NCBI GenBank assembly: GCA_030044045.1
Contig: JASHWO010000167.1
Coordinates: forward strand, 1 to 5,410
Length of the DNA: 5,410 bases
From: Acidimicrobiales bacterium
GTDB taxonomy: Bacteria; Actinomycetota; Acidimicrobiia; Acidimicrobiales; RAAP-2
Direction: 5' to 3'
Shown: one piece after another, positions 1 through 4,336 of the stretch
How the letters are laid out: each line of letters begins with the position of its first letter
How positions within the stretch are numbered: the stretch's first letter is position 1
Notes under the pieces: generated by a model
The model's database searches: none
What the model saw: the letters and a program-made list of their open reading frames with translations, nothing else
What the model was told of the DNA's origin: nothing
Program-made: the position numbers and the translations under genes

Positions 1-1001
1 AGACCACGGTCAAGGATCTGGTGGCCGGGGTGCTGGCCACCACCTGGCGCACCTGCGCCAGCCCGCAGTCCTACAACAACGAGATCGGGGTGCCGCTGAC
101 CCTGGCCAACGCCCCCGACGGCACCGAGGCGGCGGTGGTGGAGATGGGAGCCCGCGGCCCCGGGCACATCCGGTCGCTCTGCCGGACCGCCGCCCCCACC
201 GTGGGGGTGGTGACCCGCGTCGGTCGGGCCCACACCGAGCAGTTCGGGAGCATCGAGGGCGTGGCCGCCGCCAAGGCCGAGCTGGTGGAGGCCCTGCCCG
301 CCGGCGGCACCGCCGTGCTGAACGCCGACGACCCCCGGGTGCTGGCCATGCAGGCGCGGACGGCGGCCACCGTGGTGCGCTACGGCCTCTCGGCAGCCGG
401 CGCCGACGTCACGGCGCGCCACGTGGTCCTGGACGAGCTGGCCCGTCCCCGGTTCGAGCTGGTGGCCCCCGGGGGCACGGCCGAGGTCCGCCTGGCCCTG
501 CATGGGCGCCACCAGGTCCCGAACGCGCTGGCCGCCGCCGCCGCCGGGCTGGCCGCCGGGGTGCCCTTCGAGTCGGTGGCGGCAGGCCTGGCCGGGGTGG
601 CTCCCCCGAAGTGGCGGATGAGCGTGCGGGCGCTCGGCACCGGGGTGGTGCTGGTGGACGACACCTACAACGCCAACCCCACCTCGGTCCGGGCCGCGCT
701 GGAGGCGCTGGCCGAGATCGAGGGCACCCGGCGGGTGGCCGTCCTGGGCGAGATGGCCGAGCTGGGCGAGACCTCGGCCGCCGGCCACCGGGAAGTGGTC
801 GGGGTGGCGGCGGCGCTCGGCATCGAGCTGGTGGCCTTCCGCGCCCCCGCCTACGGCGTGCCGTCGGTGGAGCGCGAGGAGGCGCTGCTCGAACGGCTGC
901 TGCCGTTGGGCCGGGGCGACGTGGTGCTGGTGAAGGGCAGCCGGTCGGCCGGGCTGGAGTCGGTGGTGACCGCCCTGGCCCGGGCCCTGGACGGCGGGTG
1001 A
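1..1001 (+). CDS. murF: UDP-N-acetylmuramoyl-tripeptide--D-alanyl-D-alanine ligase MurF, 5'-truncated by the window edge
   Basis: MurF is the cytoplasmic ATP-dependent ligase that adds D-Ala-D-Ala to the UDP-MurNAc tripeptide, the last cytoplasmic step of the peptide stem. Reading starts at base 3 and gives 332 residues to the TGA at 999-1001. MurF proteins are usually about 450-470 residues, so roughly 115-130 N-terminal residues lie to the left. The first bases (AG, then Thr-Thr) fit the end of the Mur-ligase P-loop GKTT. Visible marks, numbered from base 3: SYNNEIGVP (23-31), EMGARGPGHI (47-56) with the metal/ATP Glu47, His77 in GRAHTEQFGS, Lys91 in AAAKAEL at the usual carbamylated-lysine position, NADDP (107-111), GRHQVPNAL of the central domain, and the C-terminal-domain blocks DDTYNANPTS (219-228), VLGEMAELG and KGSR (311-314). 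These separate MurF from MurC, MurD and MurE. All expected blocks are intact. mraY, the usual next gene in a dcw cluster, does not follow. Confidence 0.96.
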   Translation, partial: TTVKDLVAGVLATTWRTCASPQSYNNEIGVPLTLANAPDGTEAAVVEMGARGPGHIRSLCRTAAPTVGVVTRVGRAHTEQFGSIEGVAAAKAELVEALPAGGTAVLNADDPRVLAMQARTAATVVRYGLSAAGADVTARHVVLDELARPRFELVAPGGTAEVRLALHGRHQVPNALAAAAAGLAAGVPFESVAAGLAGVAPPKWRMSVRALGTGVVLVDDTYNANPTSVRAALEALAEIEGTRRVAVLGEMAELGETSAAGHREVVGVAAALGIELVAFRAPAYGVPSVEREEALLERLLPLGRGDVVLVKGSRSAGLESVVTALARALDGG

Positions 1002-1022
1002 CCACATCGCCGCCGCCTGGTC

Positions 1023-1031
1023 TGGCACAAT
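1023..1031 (+). promoter_or_regulatory. Possible extended -10 promoter for the zinc-ribbon gene
   Basis: In the 101-base gap after murF, the only AT-rich pocket (ACAATTT) holds TGG followed by CACAAT. This resembles an extended -10 (TGn plus NANNNT) about 71 bases before the ATG at 1103. A short inverted repeat, GCAC-N6-GTGC (1025-1038), surrounds it. No convincing -35 is seen; GTGACC at the murF stop would be too far away at 21 bases. This is inferred from sequence pattern only. Confidence 0.25.
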
Positions 1032-1102
1032 TTCGTGCAGCCCGGTGGAGGGCGGGGGCGGCGCGCCGGGTGGGTGACGGCCACGAGCAAGGAAGTGACG
1101 AC

Positions 1103-1507
1103 ATGGAGCACCCCCCGACCGGCCAGGGAGAGCGGCGGCGGTCGCGCCAGGCGACCGAGGAGGACCAGCGGCACCTCGACCGGCTGAGCCCGCTGATCCA
1201 CGACCTGCTCACCTGGGACCTCGTGTACCGCACCGACTCCGGTGCGTTCGTGCTGCGCGAGGACGTGCAGCGCCGGCTAGCAGAGGCGTCGGCCCGCCAG
1301 GCCCGCTCCGTCCCCGGGGTGTTCGTGGGCCGGCCGTGCCGGCGTTGCGGCCAGTGCGGGGTGACCCGCATGGTCGACGGCGTGCGACTCTGCGACGCCT
1401 GCCGCCACGCCGCCACGGCGAGCGAGCCCACCCTGGTGGACCCCGGGGGGTCGCGGCGGCGGGGGCACCACGACCCCCGCTCGTGGCGGGGCCACAAGGC
1501 CGGATAG
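1103..1507 (+). CDS. Small hypothetical protein with a C-terminal zinc-ribbon-like cysteine motif (134 aa)
   Basis: I do not recognise a named family. The ATG start is chosen because AAGGAAG (1089-1095) sits a normal SD distance upstream; the same frame stays open back into murF, but that part is antisense-like shadow sequence. The N-terminus (1-27) is charged and Arg/Glu-rich. Residues 28-62 look helical and may be a small winged-helix-like unit (LSPLIHDLLTWDLVYR, then GAFVLREDVQRRL). The core motif is at 79-100: Cys79, Cys82, Cys85, then Cys97 and Cys100. This gives two CxxC knuckles about 14 residues apart, typical of a treble-clef or zinc-ribbon metal site, with one extra cysteine. The tail (101-134) is rich in Gly, Arg and His and probably disordered. 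It is soluble, with no signal peptide or membrane segment. Binding of nucleic acid or a protein partner is a guess from the fold type. It follows murF in the same direction and converges on the AIM24-family gene. Confidence 0.75.
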   Translation: MEHPPTGQGERRRSRQATEEDQRHLDRLSPLIHDLLTWDLVYRTDSGAFVLREDVQRRLAEASARQARSVPGVFVGRPCRRCGQCGVTRMVDGVRLCDACRHAATASEPTLVDPGGSRRRGHHDPRSWRGHKAG

Positions 1508-1538
1508 GCCTGGCCTCCCCCACCCCCCGGGCCGGCCT

Positions 1539-1561
1539 CGGACCGGCGTGCCCACGGTCCG
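1539..1561. terminator. Hairpin in the convergent spacer, possible bidirectional terminator
   Basis: CGGACCG (1539-1545) and CGGTCCG (1555-1561) form a perfect 7-bp stem with a 9-base loop, 31 bases after the zinc-ribbon stop. The spacer separates two genes that face each other, where a terminator is expected. There is no T-tract on either side, so it would have to be a GC-only (actinobacterial-style) terminator. GCCGG at 1531 could compete for part of the stem. Confidence 0.35.
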
Positions 1562-1589
1562 CGCCGGCGGCAGTGCCACCCCACCCTCG

Positions 1590-1602
1590 CCCCGGGCCGG
1601 GG
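1590..1602. terminator. Short GC hairpin immediately beyond the AIM24-family stop
   Basis: CCCCG (1590-1594) and CGGGG (1598-1602) make a 5-bp stem with a 3-base loop, directly after the minus-strand TGA (complement of 1604-1606). It may help end the minus-strand transcript together with the larger hairpin at 1539-1561. It has no T-tract, and short G/C stems are frequent in such DNA, so support is weak. Confidence 0.2.
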
Positions 1603-1603
1603 G

Positions 1604-2368
1604 TCAGTTCCCCAGCAGCCCCCCGAGGGCGCTGCCGACGATGCCGCCCGTCGCCCCGGCCTCCACCGGGTGCCCCCCGCCCTGAGCCAGGTACGGCTGG
1701 AGAGCGCCGGCCAGGATGGGTAGCGGCATCGACTGCAGGTAGACGCGGCCGGGACCGGTGAGCAACACGAAGTGGTGGCCGTCGTCGCCCAGGTAGCGGT
1801 TGGCCAGGCCGGGCACCCGCTGCACCTCGAACCGCACCGAGGACTGGAAGAGCCCGACATGCGCCGGGTGGGCCCGGAGCTGCTGCCCCGATCCCAGGTC
1901 GAAGGTGCGGATCTCCCCGGAGAGCTCCACCCAGGCCCGGCCGGTGCCGCCCAGCCGCTGGAGCACGAAGCCCTCGCCGCCGAACACCCCGCCCCGGAAG
2001 GTCTGCTGGAGCGCCACCGAGATCTCGACCCCCGGCAGCCCGGCCAGGAAGCCGTGCCGGTGGCAGACGAACTCGGCCCCCGAGCCCAGATCCACCGGCA
2101 CGATCTGTCCCGGCATCTTGGCGGCGAAGGCCACCAACCCCTGGCCGCCCTGGGCGGTGTACGTATTGAAGAGGAAGCTGCTCCCGCCGGCGGCCCGCTT
2201 CAGCGCCCCGAGGATCCCCTTGCCGCCGGTGCCGCCACCGGTGCCGGTGGCCATCTCGACGTTCTCCGTCATCCAGGAGAACTCCCCGGCCTCCGACACC
2301 ACGGACTCCCCCGGGTCGAGCACCACCTCAAGCACCGGGAGCACCGTTCCCTGCACCGTGTCCTGCAC
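1604..2368 (-). CDS. AIM24 / TIGR00266 (DUF124) family protein, 254 aa
   Basis: The protein matches the AIM24-like family (PF01987), which has a beta-rich TRAP-like fold. Bacterial members have no settled function; the yeast namesake is a mitochondrial inner-membrane protein. Family marks: LPVLEVVLDPGESVVSEAGEFSWMTENVEM at the N-terminus (10-39), a Gly/Thr loop (41-51), then LGALKRAAGGSSFLFNTYTA, GLVAFAAKMPGQIVPVDL (78-95), a central GVEISV strand, GEGFVLQRLGGTGRAWVELSGE, and a Gly-rich C-terminal tail ending in VGSALGGLLGN. There is no signal peptide and no clear membrane helix; the tail may be an amphipathic or membrane-touching segment, which is inference. The GTG at 2368-2366 is taken as the start because AGGAGG lies 5 bases before it. 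The frame stays open to an ATG at 2449, but those 27 extra residues cross inverted repeats and lack family resemblance. It is transcribed away from the aquaporin gene. Confidence 0.87.
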   Translation of the reverse strand: MQDTVQGTVLPVLEVVLDPGESVVSEAGEFSWMTENVEMATGTGGGTGGKGILGALKRAAGGSSFLFNTYTAQGGQGLVAFAAKMPGQIVPVDLGSGAEFVCHRHGFLAGLPGVEISVALQQTFRGGVFGGEGFVLQRLGGTGRAWVELSGEIRTFDLGSGQQLRAHPAHVGLFQSSVRFEVQRVPGLANRYLGDDGHHFVLLTGPGRVYLQSMPLPILAGALQPYLAQGGGHPVEAGATGGIVGSALGGLLGN

Positions 2369-2373
2369 CGCGC

Positions 2374-2379
2374 CCTCCT
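2374..2379 (-). promoter_or_regulatory. Strong Shine-Dalgarno that fixes the GTG start of the AIM24-family gene
   Basis: On the minus strand this reads AGGAGG, within GGAGGAGGG, 5 bases before GTG (2368-2366). It is the strongest SD in the window and favours this GTG over the upstream in-frame ATG at 2449 and over the second GTG at 2356. Confidence 0.8.
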
Positions 2380-2405
2380 CCGGTCCGGCCGACGCGGCCT
2401 GCGTC

Positions 2406-2431
2406 GGGTGGGCTGAGCGTAGCGAGCACCC
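2406..2431. repeat. REP-like imperfect hairpin containing GAGCGTAGCGAGC
   Basis: GGGT (2406-2409) pairs with ACCC (2428-2431), and after a 2-base bulge GCT (2412-2414) pairs with AGC (2425-2427), leaving the loop GAGCGTAGCG. The core word GAGCGTAGCGAGC (2415-2427) looks like the short GAGCG..GCGAG palindromic words often scattered between genes of GC-rich bacteria. Only one copy is in this window, so its repeat status cannot be shown here. It lies in the 5' leader of the AIM24-family gene, 38-63 bases before its GTG. Confidence 0.3.
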
Positions 2432-2434
2432 GCC

Positions 2435-2472
2435 GCACCTGCTGTGCAAGGCCCACGTCCGCCAGCAGGTGC
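2435..2472. promoter_or_regulatory. Perfect 10-bp inverted repeat in the divergent region (operator or leader hairpin)
   Basis: GCACCTGCTG (2435-2444) and CAGCAGGTGC (2463-2472) are exact reverse complements separated by 18 bases. It lies about 70-100 bases upstream of the AIM24-family GTG, so it could be a stem-loop in that gene's leader RNA or a two-half-site protein binding site in the divergent promoter region. Nothing in the sequence decides between these. The arms are long for a chance event in a 248-base spacer, though GC bias raises the background. Confidence 0.4.
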
Positions 2473-2490
2473 CGGCGCCGGCGCGGCTCG

Positions 2491-2510
2491 GCCACCATCA
2501 CACCGGTGGC
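2491..2510. promoter_or_regulatory. Inverted repeat just upstream of the putative aquaporin -10 (possible operator)
   Basis: GCCACC (2491-2496) and GGTGGC (2505-2510) flank 8 bases, and the right side contains the perfect 8-bp palindrome CACCGGTG (2501-2508). It overlaps the place where a -35 would sit for the -10 at 2524-2529, which is a normal site for a repressor or activator. Caution: a similar GCCACC-N6-GGTGGC arrangement occurs within the AIM24-family coding region around 2234-2251, simply from Gly/Thr codons. Confidence 0.25.
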
Positions 2511-2523
2511 AGCCCCCGGGCGG

Positions 2524-2529
2524 TAGGTT
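2524..2529 (+). promoter_or_regulatory. Possible -10 box for the aquaporin gene
   Basis: TAGGTT fits the actinobacterial TAnnnT -10 pattern and is one of few such words in this GC-rich spacer. The start site would fall near 2536, leaving a leader of about 80 bases before the ATG at 2617. The -35 region (CACCGG at 17-base spacing) is poor. On the opposite strand, TTGACG (2552-2547) looks like a -35 aimed at the AIM24-family gene, but no good -10 follows it at the right distance. Confidence 0.35.
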
Positions 2530-2616
2530 CGTCCCCAGTCAGACTCCGTCAACGACGACGCCCTCGCCGGTCGTCACCGTCTCGATGCCGGCCGGCTGGC
2601 GAAAGGTGGGACCGCC

Positions 2617-3369
2617 ATGGTGCGAAAGCTTGCCGCCGAGCTGGTCGGCACGTTCCTGCTGGTGTTCTTCGCCGTGGGGGTGGCCACCCTCATGTTCGGC
2701 TTCAAGTTCGACGGCGGCAGCGTGGCCGCCGGGGTGGTGGCCACCGCCCTGGCCTTCGGGTTGGTGCTGCTGTCGCTGGCCTACGTGATCGGGCCGATCT
2801 CCGGCTGCCACGTCAACCCGGCGGTCACCCTGGGGGCGGCGCTGGCCCGCCGCATCCCGCCCCTGGAGGCCCTCGGGTACTGGGTGGCCCAGTTCGCCGG
2901 GGGCATCCTGGGCGCGCTGGTGCTGTGGGGCATGTTCAGCACCTCCCCCTTGTACAGCCGGTCCAAGGTGGGGCTGGGCGCCGACGGTTACGGCAGTGCC
3001 TCGCTCATCCACATCAGCGCCGGCGGGGCGTTCCTGGCCGAGGTGGTGCTCACCGCCCTCTTCGTGTTCGCCGTGCTCGGCGCCACCAGCAAGCTGGCCA
3101 ACGCCACCGCCGCCGGGCTGGTCATCGGGCTCACCCTGACCGTGGTGCACCTCATCGGCATCCCGATCACCGGGACCTCGGTGAACCCGGCCCGGAGCCT
3201 GGGGCCGGCGCTCGTGGTGGGCGGCACCGCGCTGCACCAGGTGTGGCTGTTCATCGTGGCCCCGTTGGTCGGCGGGGTGGTGGGCGCCCTGGGCCACCTG
3301 CTCCTGTTCCCCCGGGAGCCGGAGACCCCGCCGCCGTCCCCGGCGACAGCGGCGGCGCTGGCCGCCTGA
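2617..3369 (+). CDS. aqpZ: Aquaporin Z-type water channel (MIP family), 250 aa
   Basis: This is an inner-membrane channel for passive water flow, of the major intrinsic protein family. The ATG is preceded by AAGGTGG (2603-2609) at 7 bases, and the N-terminus MVRKLAAELVGTFLLVF aligns with E. coli AqpZ. Six hydrophobic helices lie at about 5-27, 36-57, 84-106, 135-156, 164-183 and 209-231, with the two re-entrant NPA loops HVNPAVT (N67) and SVNPARS (N190). The selectivity-filter residues match AqpZ: Phe47, His178, Thr187 and Arg193. This predicts a water-selective pore and not a glycerol facilitator. The full length is close to the usual 230-250. The last 19 residues are a Pro/Ala-rich cytoplasmic tail. 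Cys64 replaces the small residue three positions before the first NPA Asn. The gene is divergent from the AIM24-family gene and 118 bases upstream of ppk2 in the same direction. Confidence 0.95.
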   Translation: MVRKLAAELVGTFLLVFFAVGVATLMFGFKFDGGSVAAGVVATALAFGLVLLSLAYVIGPISGCHVNPAVTLGAALARRIPPLEALGYWVAQFAGGILGALVLWGMFSTSPLYSRSKVGLGADGYGSASLIHISAGGAFLAEVVLTALFVFAVLGATSKLANATAAGLVIGLTLTVVHLIGIPITGTSVNPARSLGPALVVGGTALHQVWLFIVAPLVGGVVGALGHLLLFPREPETPPPSPATAAALAA

Positions 3370-3411
3370 CGGTCGAGCAGGGCGCTGGGGTCCCCGTGCC
3401 ACCATCGGGCA

Positions 3412-3439
3412 GGGCTGCCGCGGAGCCCCGGGTGGGCTC
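3412..3439 (+). terminator. Hairpin(s) after aqpZ with two mutually exclusive stems
   Basis: GAGCCC (3423-3428) pairs with GGGCTC (3434-3439) to give a 6-bp stem with a 5-base loop. The same AGCCC can instead pair with an upstream GGGCT (3412-3416). It lies 43-70 bases after the aqpZ stop and could be a weak terminator or attenuator between aqpZ and ppk2. There is no T-tract. Confidence 0.25.
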
Positions 3440-3471
3440 GGTGACGGCGGGCCGGCGCTGGTTGGCGGGCT

Positions 3472-3487
3472 GGCACCGGCCGGTGCC
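3472..3487. promoter_or_regulatory. Perfect 16-bp palindrome abutting the ppk2 start codon
   Basis: GGCACCGGCCGGTGCC is its own reverse complement and ends at the base before the GTG at 3488. In RNA it would fold as a 6-bp GGCACC/GGTGCC stem with a GGCC loop, exactly where an SD should be; no SD is otherwise visible. In DNA it could be a dimeric regulator site. It could also mean that the true ppk2 start is further downstream. Confidence 0.4.
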
Positions 3488-4294
3488 GTGACCCAGGACG
3501 GCTCCCGCTTGGCCCAGGCCGATCTCTCGCTTCGCCTGTCGGTCGAGGAGGCCGCCGAGCAGCTGGCCGCGGCCCAGCAACGGCTCCTCCACCTCCGCCT
3601 GGTCAACGGCGGCCAGCTCGGCGACGGGCGGCTCGGGCCGCCGGTCTGCGTGCTGTTCGAGGGATGGGACGCCGCCGGGAAGGGCGGCGCCATCAAGCGG
3701 CTGGTGGCCCCGCTCGATCCTCGCCACGTGCGAGTGGCCCAGTTCGGCGCGCCCACCCTGGACGAACGCCGGCACCACTTCCTCTGGCGCTTCTCCCCGG
3801 CGCTCCCAGGGTGGGGCGGCATGGCCGTGCTCGACCGGTCGTGGTACGGGCGGGTGCTGGTCGAGCGGGTGGAGAAGCTGGCCACCCGGGCCCAGTGGCG
3901 CCGGGCCTACGAGGAGATCCGCCAGTTCGAGTGGTCGCTGGCCGAGGAGGGGACGGTGCTGGTCAAGCTGTGGCTCCACCTCACCCCCGGCGAGCAGCTC
4001 CGGCGTTTCGAGGCCCGGCGGGCCGACCCGCTCAAGCGTTGGAAGCTCACCGACGAGGACTGGCGCAACCGGGAACGCTGGGCCGACTACGAGCAGGCGG
4101 TCGAGGAGATGCTGGCCCTGACCGACCAGCCCCACGCCCGCTGGGACGTGGTGCCGGCCGAGCAGAAGCGCTACGGCCGGGTGGCCGTGCTGCGCACGGT
4201 CATCGAACGGTTGGAGCAGGGCATGCGCCGGGCCGGGATCGAGCCGCCGCCGTCCACCGGCGTCGACGACGGCATCCCCCGCCTGCCGCACTGA
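3488..4294 (+). CDS. ppk2: PPK2-family polyphosphate kinase, class II-like (polyphosphate:AMP phosphotransferase type), 268 aa
   Basis: PPK2 enzymes move phosphate from inorganic polyphosphate to nucleotides in the cytoplasm. Domain marks: FEGWDAAGKGGAIKRL (57-72) with Walker A Lys65; FGAPTLDERRHHFLWRF; Walker B LDRSWYGRVLVERVE with Asp116-Arg117; EIRQFEWSLAEEGTVLVKLWLHL; and the lid DPLKRWKLTDEDWRNRERW (180-198). The WYGRVLVERVE block and the EDWRNR lid match the C-terminal catalytic domain of P. aeruginosa PAP (class II, AMP to ADP). Class I has WYNRAGVERV and class III HYEDVLVVRV at that place. Unlike two-domain PAP, only one domain is present. The first 45 residues are a helical, Ala/Leu-rich lead-in. 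GTG at 3488 is used because it is the first usable start, but it has no SD (a palindrome fills that space); TTG at 3509 is an alternative. The family is certain, the nucleotide preference is inferred. Confidence 0.92.
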   Translation: MTQDGSRLAQADLSLRLSVEEAAEQLAAAQQRLLHLRLVNGGQLGDGRLGPPVCVLFEGWDAAGKGGAIKRLVAPLDPRHVRVAQFGAPTLDERRHHFLWRFSPALPGWGGMAVLDRSWYGRVLVERVEKLATRAQWRRAYEEIRQFEWSLAEEGTVLVKLWLHLTPGEQLRRFEARRADPLKRWKLTDEDWRNRERWADYEQAVEEMLALTDQPHARWDVVPAEQKRYGRVAVLRTVIERLEQGMRRAGIEPPPSTGVDDGIPRLPH

Positions 4295-4312
4295 CCACCG
4301 CCGGCAGGCGGG
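4278..4312 (+). terminator. 11-bp perfect inverted repeat spanning the ppk2 stop codon
   Basis: CCCGCCTGCCG (4278-4288) and CGGCAGGCGGG (4302-4312) are exact reverse complements with a 13-base loop that contains the TGA (4292-4294). It is the longest gap-free stem I found in the window, and at a gene end it is a good candidate for a GC-only terminator or a 3'-end stabilising or attenuating hairpin. No T-tract follows, and the next gene starts only 24 bases later. Confidence 0.4.
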
Positions 4313-4317
4313 CGCCG

Positions 4318-4330
4318 TGCGTGCTACGCA
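4318..4330 (+). promoter_or_regulatory. Small inverted repeat and possible leaderless -10 before the amidase gene
   Basis: TGCGT-GCT-ACGCA (4318-4330) ends 6 bases before the amidase ATG. Within it, TACGCA (4325-4330) sits at the distance expected of a -10 for a transcript starting at the ATG itself, a common actinobacterial arrangement. The sixth base is A, not T, and no -35 is seen. The only SD-like bases are AGG (4330-4332), which are too close, so either leaderless or coupled translation is likely. Confidence 0.2.
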
Positions 4331-4336
4331 GGCAGC

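Noticed and set aside
992..1015. CGGCGG ... CCGCCG hairpin at the murF stop as a terminator
   Set aside because: It is only 6 bp of simple GC triplets with a 12-base loop and no T-tract, and many alternative pairings exist.
409..1860. Long minus-strand open frame (483 codons) over murF, the zinc-ribbon gene and the aim24-like 3' end
   Set aside because: The product is Arg/Pro/Ala/Ser-rich low complexity, crosses gene boundaries in both orientations, and has no recognisable domain.
2369..2449. Extension of the aim24-like protein to the upstream ATG at 2449
   Set aside because: The extra 27 residues are unlike the family N-terminus and cross hairpin-forming sequence, while the GTG at 2368 has a much better SD.
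2471..2482. 12-bp palindrome GCCGGCGCCGGC in the divergent region
   Set aside because: It is made only of G and C in repeated GCCGGC units, which is expected to be common in this base composition. I do not claim a function.
2328..2552. Minus-strand TTG-started small open frame (74 codons) overlapping the aim24-like start
   Set aside because: It has a TTG start with no SD and overlaps the strong AGGAGG and GTG in another frame. Its second half is the shadow of the aim24-like leader and N-terminus.
1800..3491. Plus-strand open frame (563 codons) antisense to the aim24-like gene and overlapping aqpZ in another frame
   Set aside because: It shows no domain, has an Arg/Pro/Gly-rich composition, and is contradicted by the clear AIM24-family and aquaporin proteins in the same DNA.
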